In this document: positions 15,989 through 25,415 of the stretch, one piece after another
Numbering within the stretch: the first letter of the stretch is position 1
Layout: every line of letters starts with the position of its first letter
From: an uncultured Ignavibacteriota bacterium
GTDB taxonomy: Bacteria; Bacteroidota; Ignavibacteria; Palsa-1295
DNA length: 64,000 nt
Direction of reading: 5' to 3'
NCBI GenBank assembly: GCA_903900335.1
Contig: CAIUMP010000060.1
Coordinates: forward strand, 124,001-188,000
The notes under the pieces: generated by a model
The model's database searches: none
What the model was told of the DNA's origin: nothing
What the model saw: only the letters and a program-made list of their open reading frames with translations
Program-made: the position numbers and the translations under genes

Positions 15989-17104
15989 GTGAAGCACACA
16001 CCGTTCTACCAAAAGCATGTTGATCTAGGGGCCAAGATGGTCGAATTTGGCGGGTTTGAGATGCCCGTGCAGTACCCGAAGGGCATTATCGCCGAGCACA
16101 AAGCTGTGCGGCAAGGTGCCGGCGGCGTCTTCGATGTCTCCCACATGGGCGAGTTTTTCGCCAGCGGCCCGGATGCGCTCAAGTATTTGCAGACCATCAC
16201 CGCCAATGATGTCAGCACTTTGGTGCCGGGTCAGGCGCAGTATAGCTGTCTGCCGAATGAGAGTGGCACGTTGATCGACGATCTTATTGTCTATCTTCTC
16301 AGCACGGATTCCTACATGATCGTCGTCAACGGCGCGACGATGGAAAAAGACTGGGCCTGGTTTCAGAAGCAAGCCGCCGGGTTCGATATGAATTTGACCA
16401 ATAAGTCAGATGAGACTGCGCTGCTCGCGATTCAGGGCAAGGGTGCTTTGGATATCCTGCAGACGCTTACTGATGTCGATCTGAAGTCAATCGAGTACTA
16501 TCATTTTAAGACCGGAAAGTTCGCCGGAGTTGACATGATCATCTCCCGCACGGGCTATACCGGCGAACCGGGATTCGAGCTCTACATGCCAAGCGATATT
16601 CCAACAACCTCAATGGTGTGGGATAGGATCTTCGAAGCTGGAAAGCCTGCTGGGCTTGAACCGATCGGTCTCGGAGCTCGCGACACGCTTCGCCTGGAGA
16701 TGGGCTACTGCCTCTATGGCAATGACATTGACGACACGACGAATCCACTCGAAGCGGGTCTGGGCTGGATCACAAAGTTGAACAAGTCGCCAGAGTGCCT
16801 TGCCTTCCCTGCACTTCGTGCGATCAAGGAAAAGGGATTGACGCGCAAGCTTGTAGGATTTTCCACGGACGAGAAAGGCGCGATCATGCGGCATGGAAAT
16901 AAGATCGTGGATGGCAGCGGTAATCAGATCGGTGTTGTCACAAGCGGCAATATCTCGCCGATGCTGAACAAGGCCATCGCACTGGGCTATGTACCGACGG
17001 CGCTTTCGAAGGATGGGACGGAGATTCAGGTGGAGCTTCGTCCTGGCCGCGTTGTAAAGGCCACGGTGCAGAAGCCACCATTTGTCAAACCCGAAGTGAA
17101 GTAA
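15989..17104 (+). CDS. gcvT: Glycine cleavage system aminomethyltransferase (T protein)
   Basis: 371 residues, standard length. Visible marks are TPFYQKHVDLGAKMVEFGGF at the start, GVFDVSHMGEF with the conserved folate-site region, SRTGYTGEPGFELY, GLGARDTLRLEMGYCLYGND, and the C-terminal barrel TSGNISPMLNKAIALGYV. The enzyme transfers the methylene unit from the aminomethyl group on H protein to tetrahydrofolate. The H and P proteins are not in this window. The GTG start is the only good one before the conserved N-terminus. The stop codon overlaps the start of the ABC ATPase gene (TAATG), so these unlike genes are translationally coupled. Confidence 0.93.
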   Translation: MKHTPFYQKHVDLGAKMVEFGGFEMPVQYPKGIIAEHKAVRQGAGGVFDVSHMGEFFASGPDALKYLQTITANDVSTLVPGQAQYSCLPNESGTLIDDLIVYLLSTDSYMIVVNGATMEKDWAWFQKQAAGFDMNLTNKSDETALLAIQGKGALDILQTLTDVDLKSIEYYHFKTGKFAGVDMIISRTGYTGEPGFELYMPSDIPTTSMVWDRIFEAGKPAGLEPIGLGARDTLRLEMGYCLYGNDIDDTTNPLEAGLGWITKLNKSPECLAFPALRAIKEKGLTRKLVGFSTDEKGAIMRHGNKIVDGSGNQIGVVTSGNISPMLNKAIALGYVPTALSKDGTEIQVELRPGRVVKATVQKPPFVKPEVK

Positions 17105-17886
17105 TGGCCGAAGGACTTTCGCTAAAGAATGTTACGATGAAGTTCGGCGGCCTCACGGCCGTCGGGGAGCTTCATGCCGAGATCGGGCCGCACGACCTCG
17201 TCGGCCTCATCGGCCCAAATGGTGCTGGCAAGACGACCGTGTTCAATGTTATAACTGGTGTCTATGAGCCGACACTCGGGGAGGTCTCTTTCGGCGGCGA
17301 ACGACTCAACGGACTGAAGCCGAATGAGATCAGCCACAAAGGGGTGGCACGAACGTTTCAGAATATTCGGCTTTTTCGTGGCCTTTCCGTCTTTGATAAC
17401 ATTCGCGTTTCCTTCACGCCGCAGACAAAGTACGGCCTCTGGCGCTCGATGACACGAGCCGGTGGGTTTTATTCGAATGAAAAGCAGACCGCTCGAAAGA
17501 TAGAGGAGCTACTCGATCTTTTCAAGTTACGCCATGTGCGCGATGAACTCGCAACGTCACTCCCCTATGGCGATCAGCGCCGATTGGAGATCGTGCGTGC
17601 GCTGGCTACCAATCCAAAGCTGCTTCTGCTCGACGAACCCGCCGCTGGAATGAACCCTGCGGAGAAGCAGAGCCTGATGAAGCTCATACGCCAGTTGCGA
17701 GAGCAGTTCTCCATCGCTATCCTGCTCATCGAGCATGATATGTCGCTTGTTATGGGAATCTGCGAACGGATCTATGTATTGGATTACGGATTGAAGATCG
17801 CTGAGGGTTCGCCGCATGAGATCCGCGAAAATCCAAAAGTGATAGAAGCATATTTGGGTGCAGAAGCGCCTCAAACCCAGGCATAG
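17104..17886 (+). CDS. ABC transporter ATP-binding protein, LivG type
   Basis: 260 residues with Walker A GPNGAGKTT, a Q-loop in ARTFQNIRLF, signature LPYGDQRRLEI, Walker B LLLLDEPAAGMNP and a switch His in LLIEHDMSLVM. The NIRLFRGLSVFDNI and C-terminal EIRENPKVIEAYLG sequences are diagnostic for the LivG/BraF group of branched-chain amino acid importers. The Gly residue usual in the signature (SGGQ/SYGQ) is kept as YGDQ. It is followed at once by a LivF-type ATPase. The permeases LivH and LivM and a binding protein are absent from the window. Confidence 0.92.
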   Translation: MAEGLSLKNVTMKFGGLTAVGELHAEIGPHDLVGLIGPNGAGKTTVFNVITGVYEPTLGEVSFGGERLNGLKPNEISHKGVARTFQNIRLFRGLSVFDNIRVSFTPQTKYGLWRSMTRAGGFYSNEKQTARKIEELLDLFKLRHVRDELATSLPYGDQRRLEIVRALATNPKLLLLDEPAAGMNPAEKQSLMKLIRQLREQFSIAILLIEHDMSLVMGICERIYVLDYGLKIAEGSPHEIRENPKVIEAYLGAEAPQTQA

Positions 17887-17889
17887 CCG

Positions 17890-18600
17890 ATGCTGAAGAT
17901 CAACGACCTCCACGTCTCCTACGGTCAGATAAAGGCGCTCAAGGGCATCTCGCTCGAAGTGCAGGATAAGGCCATCGTTACGCTTATCGGAGCGAACGGC
18001 GCAGGTAAAACTACGTTGCTGCGCTCCATCTCTGGATTGCTCAAATCGAAGAGCGGAACCGTATCCTGGAACGAGCGTAACATCACGAATTGCGCAGCGC
18101 ATGATGTTGTAAAGTTGGGTATTGCACACGCGCCCGAGGGCCGTATGATCTTCGCGAATCTTTCGGTGCAGGAGAATCTGCGGATGGGCGCGTATCTCCG
18201 CAAGGACCCCGCAGGCATCAAACAAGATCTGGATTTCGCCTTTACCACCTTCCCACGATTGAAAGAGCGGCTCACGCAGGCCGGCGGCACACTTTCCGGA
18301 GGTGAGCAGCAAATGCTCGCCATCGCGCGCGCCTTGATGTCAAAGCCGAAGATGCTTTTGCTTGATGAACCTTCCCTCGGTATCGCACCGATCCTCGTGC
18401 GGACGATCTTCGAAAAGATCGTTGAGATCAATCGCGAACTGGGCGTTACTGTTCTATTAGTTGAACAGAATGCGAATCTGGCGCTGAGCATTGCACACAC
18501 CGCCTACGTCCTGGAAACAGGAAGCATCGTTCTTTCGGGTCCGGCACGTGAACTCGCAGAGAACGAGGAAGTCAAAAGAGCCTATCTCGGAACGGCGTAA
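17890..18600 (+). CDS. ABC transporter ATP-binding protein, LivF type
   Basis: 236 residues with Walker A GANGAGKTTLL, signature LSGGEQQMLAIARAL, Walker B MLLLDEPSLGIAP and VTVLLVEQNANLAL. The stretch GIAHAPEGRMIFANLSVQEN is typical of LivF/BraG. It partners the LivG-type protein three bases upstream. Together they would drive uptake of branched-chain amino acids or another substrate of the HAAT family (urea and amides are other known substrates). The transmembrane subunits must be encoded elsewhere. The MgtC-like gene begins one base after its stop. Confidence 0.92.
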   Translation: MLKINDLHVSYGQIKALKGISLEVQDKAIVTLIGANGAGKTTLLRSISGLLKSKSGTVSWNERNITNCAAHDVVKLGIAHAPEGRMIFANLSVQENLRMGAYLRKDPAGIKQDLDFAFTTFPRLKERLTQAGGTLSGGEQQMLAIARALMSKPKMLLLDEPSLGIAPILVRTIFEKIVEINRELGVTVLLVEQNANLALSIAHTAYVLETGSIVLSGPARELAENEEVKRAYLGTA

Positions 18601-18601
18601 G

Positions 18602-19177
18602 ATGCCCAATTACCATCACGCGAACGAGACGATCCAGGACTTTCTCTCCCTGGTGGATCTTTATTGGCCGCGGCTTGGTGCAGCGTTGCTGGGCGGGGCA
18701 TTCATCGGGGTCGAAAACCAGATATACGGAAAGGCCGCGGGTCTCCGTACCTGCCTTCTGGTTGCGCTTGGGTGTTGCGTGATCACCGTTGTCTCCATCG
18801 AGACGGCCTATCAGTATGGCGGCGAGCCGGGAAGAATTACCGCGCAACTTGTCACAGGAATTGGATTTCTTGGCGGCGGAGTGATCATGCAACAGAAAGG
18901 CCATATCCGTGGCATCACGACTGCGGCATCGATCCTTGTAGTTTCTGGAATTGGAATGGTTGCTGGCTCCGGATACATTGTGAGCGCCACCGCGATCGGT
19001 GCGCTTGGATTTGCGATCCTCCTATTGCTGCGACCTGTCGATTACACGATTGATAAGAATCGCATTGTCCGCCGTCTGCGGGAGATGGATCGTACCGAAT
19101 CGCTTGCTTGGCGGCGGGCCGGATTAAAGCTGGAACCCTCGGAATCTGATAAATCCGCGTCGCAAGATCTGCCCTGA
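18602..19177 (+). CDS. MgtC/SapB family membrane protein
   Basis: 191 residues from the ATG at 18602, right after the LivF stop. Four to five membrane segments carry the family motifs LLGGAFIGVENQ, GLRTCLLVALG, RITAQLVTGIGFLGGGVIM and IRGITTAASILVVSGIGM. These form the conserved MgtC domain with its GIGFLGGG signature. MgtC proteins act in low-magnesium or acid stress, partly by modulating ATP synthase or transporters. Members with a short soluble tail, as here, are poorly characterised. It is the fourth gene of the gcvT-livG-livF series. Confidence 0.9.
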   Translation: MPNYHHANETIQDFLSLVDLYWPRLGAALLGGAFIGVENQIYGKAAGLRTCLLVALGCCVITVVSIETAYQYGGEPGRITAQLVTGIGFLGGGVIMQQKGHIRGITTAASILVVSGIGMVAGSGYIVSATAIGALGFAILLLLRPVDYTIDKNRIVRRLREMDRTESLAWRRAGLKLEPSESDKSASQDLP

Positions 19178-19252
19178 CGCTGATTTCGGTGCTGCTCCCC
19201 GGCACCTCGCTCCCCTCTCTCTCGTTGTCCGGGTTCAATCTATAGAACATAC

Positions 19253-22072
19253 ATGGCAACCGAGTTAGCAAAAGCCTATACCCCGAACGCTGTTGAGAAA
19301 GAATGGTACAGCCGTTGGGAGCAGAATCAGCTATTTGACGCAAATCGCGCAGAGTTAAACCCGCAGGACCCCACGGGCCGCCGTGCCGTGGACAAACAAC
19401 CCTTCGTCGTCGCGATCCCTCCACCGAACGTGACCGGCATTCTGCACATGGGTCATGCCCTGAATAACACCATTCAGGATACCTACATCCGCTATCATCG
19501 GATGCTCGGGCACGAGGCGCTCTGGATGCCGGGCACTGATCACGCCGGAATCGCCACACAGACCAAGATCGAGCGCGAAATGCGTGCCGAGGGACTCACA
19601 CGTCACGACTTAGGTCGAGAGAAATTCATCGACCGCGTTTGGGAGTGGCGCAATAAGTACGGTGACATCATCATCAGCCAGCTCCGCGCACTCGGCTGCT
19701 CCTGCGATTGGCGGCGCACCCGCTTCACAATGGATGACGCATATTACAGTGCTGTCATTGAGTGCTTCGTGCGATTGCACGAGAAGGGACTGATCTATCG
19801 CGGAAAGCGCATCATCAATTGGTCCCCGCTAGCGCAGTCGGCCTTGTCCGACGAAGAGGTGATCCACAAGGTAACGGAAGGCAAACTGTATTTCTTCAAG
19901 TATCCGATCATGGGTACGAGCGGGAATGAGCCGCAGTATCTGACGATCGCCACGACGCGCCCGGAGACAATGCTTGGTGACGTTGCCGTCGCTGTCAATC
20001 CCGATGATGACCGCTACAAATCCCTCGTCGGTCGCACGCTGATTCTGCCGCTCATGAATCGCGAGATACCGATCATCGCAGATGCATACGTGGACAAGGA
20101 GTTTGGAACGGGTTGCGTGAAGATCACTCCCGCGCACGATCCAAACGACTTCGAGATCGGTATCCGTCACAATCTTCCTCAGATCAATGTGATGGATACA
20201 CACGGCGTCATCAATGATCTCGGCGGACGATTCGAGGGGCTTGACAGATTCGACGCGCGCAAGCGTGTGGTCGAAGAGATGCAGTTACTCGGGCTTGTGG
20301 AAAAGATCGAGAATTACACGCACTCCGTAGGATACTCCGAGCGCGGCGGCGAGATGGTTGAGCCGTATCTCTCCGACCAGTGGTTCGTCTCGATGAAGCC
20401 GCTGGCAGAGCCGGCGCTGAAAGTCGTAGAAGATGGTCTCATCAAATTCCATCCCGAGCGATGGGTGAATACCTATCGTCACTGGATGACGAACATCCGC
20501 GACTGGTGCATCTCGCGTCAGTTATGGTGGGGACATCGCATTCCTGCGTGGTACACGGAGTCAGGCGAGATATTCGTGGGCCGCAATGAAGCGGAAGCGC
20601 GAGCAAAGGCAACTGCCGCTGGGCACACCGGCCCGCTCGTGCAAGACCCTGATGTCGTGGACACGTGGTTCTCCTCGTGGCTGTGGCCGTTCGCAACATT
20701 TGGCTGGCCGGAGGCAACGCCCGACCTCATCGAGTTCTATCCGACGTCGCTGCTCTCTACCGCACCGGACATCGTCTTCTTCTGGGTGGCGCGCATGATC
20801 ATGGCTGGCATTGAATTCATGCCAACCATTCCTCTCATTGATGGATCGCCGCGAACAGAGATGAAGGACCTTATCCCCTTCCGCGATGTCTATTTCCACA
20901 ACATCATCCGCGACAAAGAAGGACGCAAGATGTCTAAGTCGCTCGGCAACTCACCGGACTTGCTTGGGCTGATCGACAAGTACGGCACCGACGCCGTTCG
21001 ATTCACCCTGCTCTATCTAGCGCCACTTGGTCAGGATGTGCGATTTGGTGAAGAGTCCTGCGAACAAGGCCGCAACTTCGCGAATAAGTTGTGGAATGCC
21101 ACGCGATTCGTACTCATGAAGCGCGATGAGTACGCGGCCAAAGCACAGACAGTCGAGTTCGAGAGTGAAGATACCGAACTCTTGAACAGCCAACGTCCGA
21201 CTACTGCTAAGCGCGGCCACATCACGGGCGCGCAATTCAACGCGCCTTCCACGCTTGCTGACAAGTGGATCCTCTCGCGTGCAAACCGGGCCGCACGTGA
21301 TGTGCGAGAGGCGTTCGATCACTACGAGATCAACGAAGCGACCAAAGTGCTCTATGATTTCATCTGGGGCGATTTCTGCGATTGGTATTTGGAGATCGTA
21401 AAGCTTCAACCGGATTCCACCCCGCTCGCTGTCGAGATCCTCGAAGGCATTCTGCGCATGCTGCATCCGATCATGCCGTTCGTTACGGAGGAGCTCTGGC
21501 ATGCTATCACGGATCAGCCGGTGGATGTCCTTCTCGGGCGTGATGATTACATCACACCAGATGCAGGCAAGATCGACGAAGCAACAGAAGCGGACTTCGC
21601 ATTCGTGCAGAAGACAGTAGAGGCCATCCGTCTCGTTCGCTCCACCTTGCAACTTGCTCCTTCGAAGCCTGCAAGCATTATCATCCAACTCAAAAATGCT
21701 ACGGATCAAACTTTGCTCGATTCTGCAAGGGCGATCCTGGAACGTATGGGCCGCGCCCAATCGCTGATCATCGAGGCAGAAGCAACAGAGTATTCTTCCA
21801 TGGAATACGCAAGCGAACTCATCGGCGGTCGAGGACGCGTTTTCATCCTATTGGAGAAGCGCTCTGGAGAAGATCAGGAGAAAGAGCGACAGCGTTTGGC
21901 GAAGGAGCTGGAGCGCGTTGAGTCACAATGCAATGCAACCAGATCAAAGCTCTCGGATGAAGGATTTGTTTCCCGCGCACCCGCGCAGGTGATTCAAAAA
22001 GAGCGCGAGAAGCTTGCAAACTATGAATCGCAGATAGAGAAATTGCGACTCAGCTTAACGCAGCTTACCTAA
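19253..22072 (+). CDS. valS: Valyl-tRNA synthetase
   Basis: 939 residues. It carries class I synthetase motifs: PPPNVTGILHMGHALNNTIQ (HIGH variant HMGH), the editing domain with TTRPETMLGDVAVAVNP and GTGCVKITPAHDPNDFEIG, KMSKSLGN for ATP binding, and the C-terminal coiled-coil arm of ~60 residues (EKERQRLAKELERVES...). It charges tRNA-Val in the cytoplasm. One cognate tRNA-Val(CAC) gene lies at 10031. The gene is probably monocistronic, 75 bases after the MgtC-like gene. Confidence 0.97.
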   Translation: MATELAKAYTPNAVEKEWYSRWEQNQLFDANRAELNPQDPTGRRAVDKQPFVVAIPPPNVTGILHMGHALNNTIQDTYIRYHRMLGHEALWMPGTDHAGIATQTKIEREMRAEGLTRHDLGREKFIDRVWEWRNKYGDIIISQLRALGCSCDWRRTRFTMDDAYYSAVIECFVRLHEKGLIYRGKRIINWSPLAQSALSDEEVIHKVTEGKLYFFKYPIMGTSGNEPQYLTIATTRPETMLGDVAVAVNPDDDRYKSLVGRTLILPLMNREIPIIADAYVDKEFGTGCVKITPAHDPNDFEIGIRHNLPQINVMDTHGVINDLGGRFEGLDRFDARKRVVEEMQLLGLVEKIENYTHSVGYSERGGEMVEPYLSDQWFVSMKPLAEPALKVVEDGLIKFHPERWVNTYRHWMTNIRDWCISRQLWWGHRIPAWYTESGEIFVGRNEAEARAKATAAGHTGPLVQDPDVVDTWFSSWLWPFATFGWPEATPDLIEFYPTSLLSTAPDIVFFWVARMIMAGIEFMPTIPLIDGSPRTEMKDLIPFRDVYFHNIIRDKEGRKMSKSLGNSPDLLGLIDKYGTDAVRFTLLYLAPLGQDVRFGEESCEQGRNFANKLWNATRFVLMKRDEYAAKAQTVEFESEDTELLNSQRPTTAKRGHITGAQFNAPSTLADKWILSRANRAARDVREAFDHYEINEATKVLYDFIWGDFCDWYLEIVKLQPDSTPLAVEILEGILRMLHPIMPFVTEELWHAITDQPVDVLLGRDDYITPDAGKIDEATEADFAFVQKTVEAIRLVRSTLQLAPSKPASIIIQLKNATDQTLLDSARAILERMGRAQSLIIEAEATEYSSMEYASELIGGRGRVFILLEKRSGEDQEKERQRLAKELERVESQCNATRSKLSDEGFVSRAPAQVIQKEREKLANYESQIEKLRLSLTQLT

Positions 22073-22087
22073 CCGCGATCCGACGTT

Positions 22088-22672
22088 TTACACGTGTTGT
22101 AAGACTCGCACACACTCAAATACCGCGATGCCGTAAGCCACGGCAACATTCAATGAGTGCTTTACTCCGAGCATCGGTATCTCGAGGGTGAAATCGCAGA
22201 GAGACAAAGCGGTGTCGCTTACGCCGGTGATCTCATTGCCGACGATCAAGGCAAGCGGGAAATCCGCTTGCCTCATTTCGAAGATGGATCGGCTATTGGA
22301 AGTGATCTCCAATGCCGCCAGCATCGTACTCCCCCGCCTGCGTAGCGCAGCGGAGCCGGAGGGGGCCGGGGGGTGGTAGTTGAGCGCGGCAGCCACGGCT
22401 TCTTCAATGGTGGAAAAATGCTGATGCGGCACCGTCCGATCCGCCCCCAGCGCCGTCTTCTCTATCTCCTTCCGCGGTGGATGGGGCGTATAGCCAACGG
22501 TATAGATCGCCTCCAGATGCGCCCCATCCGATGTCCGAAAAATCGAACCGACATTATACAGACTGCGAATATCTTCGAGTATCGCAATGATGGGCAGCCG
22601 CTTCTCGCTGCCGATCGCTTCCGCTTCGGTCTGCCGCTGCTGCTGGATTTCGTAAGAGGTGAGTTTGTGCAT
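22088..22672 (-). CDS. TrmH/SpoU family RNA 2'-O-methyltransferase with in-frame palindromic insert
   Basis: 194 residues. SpoU motif 1 is LYNVGSIFRTSDG, motif 2 LALIVGNEITGVS, and motif 3 IPMLGVKHSLNVAVAYGIA, so the knotted SAM-binding domain is complete. Between ~95 and ~115 is a stretch PPAPSGSAALRRRGS absent from the usual family pattern. The DNA under it (22330-22378) is a strong GC-rich palindrome, so a repeat element seems to have entered the gene without breaking the frame. The target could be tRNA or rRNA; short SpoU proteins without an N-terminal domain are often tRNA methyltransferases. It converges with valS, 15 bases apart. Confidence 0.88.
   Translation of the reverse strand: MHKLTSYEIQQQRQTEAEAIGSEKRLPIIAILEDIRSLYNVGSIFRTSDGAHLEAIYTVGYTPHPPRKEIEKTALGADRTVPHQHFSTIEEAVAAALNYHPPAPSGSAALRRRGSTMLAALEITSNSRSIFEMRQADFPLALIVGNEITGVSDTALSLCDFTLEIPMLGVKHSLNVAVAYGIAVFECVRVLQHV
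22330..22378. repeat. GC-rich palindrome inside the TrmH-family gene
   Basis: CCCCCGCCTGCGTAGCGCAG, then CGGAGCCGGAGGGGG and CCGGGGGG: a set of nested complementary blocks (CCCCC/GGGGG outer, TGCG/CGCA inner). Its length adds whole codons to the gene, and the peptide it encodes does not resemble the family. Confidence 0.6.
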
Positions 22673-22690
22673 TCGTCTGAACCGTGAAAT

Positions 22691-22796
22691 GTCTGAACCT
22701 TGATTTTAAGAGATTTCGAAGATTATGGAGATAAAGAGATAAAGCTCAAAATTCATCTCACAAATCGTCAAAATCGCTTAAAATCAAGGTTCAGAC
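22691..22796. repeat. Intergenic inverted repeat with 20-base perfect arms
   Basis: The arms at 22691-22710 and 22777-22796 (GTCTGAACCTTGATTTTAAG and its inverse) are perfectly complementary and frame 66 bases with A/G-rich, partly matching continuation of the stem (AGATTT/AAATCG). The right arm includes the stop codon of the secreted protein gene at 22796. Intergenic repeats of this flavour (TGAACCTTGATTTTAAG) are, to my knowledge, common in Bacteroidota-type genomes. Confidence 0.75.
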
Positions 22797-23713
22797 TAAT
22801 GCGCAATCACAACCTTCCGCACCTCCTCCATCCCCGCAGCAGAGACGCGAAGGAAATACACGCCGCTTGGGACATCGGCGACATTCAGATGCACCTGGCT
22901 CTCCCCCGCCGCGACATCGAGCGACCACGCCCGGATGGGGCGGGCGAGGGGATCGAGAAGCTGAATTGTGCATCGACACGCGAGTGAGTTAGGCAAATCG
23001 AGAGACACTATTCCGGCAATATCAGAAAGGGAGAATTGAGAGAATCTCCTTCCACCCTCCACGGAAGTCTCCACCTTGCTTTTGTTAGCTGTGTACCTTT
23101 TCGAATTGAATGTGCCTGTAAGAGAGAGAGAGCTGATCGAACTCAAATCTTCTGTTCTCGATCCTGTGGATGCCTGATAATTAAAGTGGTATCCCCCTGT
23201 GACAAAGTGATTTTCAAGGATTGAATCCGAAGTGAATATCTTCCGCTCGGTGTAACCCATATTCTTCAATTCAAGAGTCCAACTGAGGGATTGCGAAGAT
23301 GCCTTCGCCGTGTGAGTGTACTTGAACACTTTGATAGTGCGCGCGGAAGTGTCAAAGACCATGAGAATAGCACGTGATTCCTGAAACGAAGGCGATCCGG
23401 CCTTGCTGCTACTAATCGACAGCGAGTCACCAGAATAATTCACAACAAGAGTTGGATCACTAAAGCTAATAGGACACGTATCCTGTTGGCTACCAGGCCC
23501 GTCATATCTGGTTTCCCTGGGTTGCCCTTGACCCACATCCCATTGATCTGAGACGAGTCTACCCTCCCACCTCATCCCAAAAGTCATTGGGAACTTGAGG
23601 GGAAGCGCACTGTCGTCCCTAATCGATTGAGCGGAAGCACCAGAGACGAACAAGCACAGCACACCCACGAGTGGTACCGCCCGGCGCCGAACAAATGCGA
23701 TCAAGACTCTCAT
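22796..23713 (-). CDS. Secreted protein with C-terminal sorting-like domain
   Basis: 305 residues from the ATG at 23713, preceded by GAGGAGG eight bases away. A GTG three codons upstream overlaps that ribosome site and is rejected. The N-terminus is basic then hydrophobic (AVPLVGVLCLFVSGASAQ), a signal peptide. The last ~60 residues (CTIQLLDPLARPIRAWSLDV...VPSGVYFLRVSAAG, ending EEVRKVVIAH) follow the type A sorting domain pattern: a strand, then D-xxG-Y-xxR, then a basic end. Export by the type IX system is likely. The rest has no recognised domain. It is presumably monocistronic. Confidence 0.78.
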   Translation of the reverse strand: MRVLIAFVRRRAVPLVGVLCLFVSGASAQSIRDDSALPLKFPMTFGMRWEGRLVSDQWDVGQGQPRETRYDGPGSQQDTCPISFSDPTLVVNYSGDSLSISSSKAGSPSFQESRAILMVFDTSARTIKVFKYTHTAKASSQSLSWTLELKNMGYTERKIFTSDSILENHFVTGGYHFNYQASTGSRTEDLSSISSLSLTGTFNSKRYTANKSKVETSVEGGRRFSQFSLSDIAGIVSLDLPNSLACRCTIQLLDPLARPIRAWSLDVAAGESQVHLNVADVPSGVYFLRVSAAGMEEVRKVVIAH

Positions 23714-23840
23714 GACCTTCACCTCCTCAAAAATCAGGATTGATCGAAGAATTCACCCACCAATAGAACCAGCTTTCCGACAAAATGTTACATGGGGACG
23801 ACTTTTTGCATCTTTCTTCTTTTAGGGTTTTGGGGATTCA

Positions 23841-23862
23841 CCCGTGAGCTAACGCTCACGGG
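23841..23862. repeat. Short perfect palindrome upstream of glyS
   Basis: CCCGTGAGC-TAAC-GCTCACGGG, a nine-base perfect stem 25 bases before the glyS start. It is an extragenic palindrome. It could also affect the 5' end of the glyS message, but nothing shows that it does. Confidence 0.6.
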
Positions 23863-23886
23863 CTACACAATTTTGAGCTAATCAGC

Positions 23887-25392
23887 GTGGCACAACAGTC
23901 GCCTTCACAGGCATTGCAGGAAAAAATAGTATCACTCGCGAAGCGTCGTGGGTTTGTGTTTCAATCGTCCGAGATTTACGGCGGGCTGAACGGCTGCTGG
24001 GACTACGGTCCGCTTGGCGTCGAGATGCTGCGCAATCTTAAAGAGGCCTGGTGGCGCTCGATGACCGAACGCAGCGACATGGAAGGCATCGACGCCTCCA
24101 TCCTCATGCACCCGCGCGTGTGGGAGGCATCCGGTCACATCCAGAATTTCTCCGATCCGATGGTCGATTGCCGCGAGTGCAAATCGCGCTATCGTGTCGA
24201 TCATCTCTTCGCGGAGATGAACGAGAAACGCCTGCGCAATATCGCAAAGGCAGCGAACATCGAGAGTGCGCTGGCGAAGACGATGAACATGGAATCAAAA
24301 GATGTCACGAAGGAGCAACTCGCGGAGATCATCGTCGGCACTGTGGAGAAGAACGACGCTCTGTTTCAATCGCTCGTCGAGCAGGAGCTAATTCCCTGCC
24401 CCAATTGCGGACGATCGAAATCGCTGACGGCTCCGAAGAATTTCAATCTGATGTTCGAAACGCATATCGGCCCTGTCAAGGACGATTCGAACGCGGTCTA
24501 TCTTCGTCCCGAAACGGCGCAGGGAATTTTCGTCAATGTGCTGAACGTGATGCAGTCCTCGCGGCAGCGTGTGCCGTTTGGCATTTGCCAGATCGGTAAG
24601 TCCTTCCGTAACGAGATCAACACGAAGAATTTTCTCTTCCGCACACGTGAGTTCGAGCAAATGGAGATGCAGTTCTTCTGCAAGCCCGGCACCGACGACA
24701 AGTTCTTCGACGACTGGCGCGAGACCCGCTGGAATTGGTGGCTCTCACTTGGTATGCCCGAAAGCAAGTTGCGCTTCAAGCCGCACGAGAAACTTGCGCA
24801 TTATGCCAAGGCCGCTGGTGACATCGAATTCGAGTTTCCCTTCGGATTTGGAGAAGTCGAGGGCATTCACAACCGCACGGATTTCGATCTCTCGCGGCAT
24901 CAGGAGTTCTCCGGAAAGAACCTGCAAGTTCACGACGAAGAGACAAAGGAGAAATACACGCCGTTCGTTGTCGAGACAGCCGCCGGTGCCTCGCGTGGAT
25001 TTATGGCGTTCCTTTGCAATGGATATGAGGAAGAGACAGTCAACGGGGAAATGCGTGTCGTGATGCGTTTGCATCCCCATCTCGCGCCGGTGAAGGCAGC
25101 AGTGCTTCCGCTCGTCAACAAAGATGGAATGCCCGAGATCGCGGAGAAGCTGGAGCGCGATCTTCGCAAATCCATGAAGACATTCTACGATGACTCCGGC
25201 GCGGTCGGTCGCCGCTATCGCCGTCAGGATGAGATCGGCACACCGTTCTGCGTCACGATTGATTCGGACACTCTGACCGATCAAACCGTCACGATTCGCG
25301 AGCGCGATTCGATGCAGCAGATACGCTTGCCGCTCGATGGTGTCCGAAATTATATCTCCGAACGAATTCAGAATCCATCTCTTTCAGCGTGA
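23887..25392 (+). CDS. glyS: Glycyl-tRNA synthetase, homodimeric (class II) type
   Basis: 501 residues. It is the single-chain alpha2 type, as in Thermus, Gram-positives and eukaryotes, not the alpha2-beta2 type of E. coli. Visible marks are [36 protein letters not shown], motif 2 with [20 protein letters not shown], and motif 3 near [16 protein letters not shown]. The C-terminal anticodon domain follows ([34 protein letters not shown]). The start is GTG 23887. An internal CxxC pair near residue ~98 and another at ~177 suggest a zinc site. Confidence 0.96.
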   Translation: MAQQSPSQALQEKIVSLAKRRGFVFQSSEIYGGLNGCWDYGPLGVEMLRNLKEAWWRSMTERSDMEGIDASILMHPRVWEASGHIQNFSDPMVDCRECKSRYRVDHLFAEMNEKRLRNIAKAANIESALAKTMNMESKDVTKEQLAEIIVGTVEKNDALFQSLVEQELIPCPNCGRSKSLTAPKNFNLMFETHIGPVKDDSNAVYLRPETAQGIFVNVLNVMQSSRQRVPFGICQIGKSFRNEINTKNFLFRTREFEQMEMQFFCKPGTDDKFFDDWRETRWNWWLSLGMPESKLRFKPHEKLAHYAKAAGDIEFEFPFGFGEVEGIHNRTDFDLSRHQEFSGKNLQVHDEETKEKYTPFVVETAAGASRGFMAFLCNGYEEETVNGEMRVVMRLHPHLAPVKAAVLPLVNKDGMPEIAEKLERDLRKSMKTFYDDSGAVGRRYRRQDEIGTPFCVTIDSDTLTDQTVTIRERDSMQQIRLPLDGVRNYISERIQNPSLSA

Positions 25393-25415
25393 AGAAGAGC
25401 GTATGGCGGTGACGA

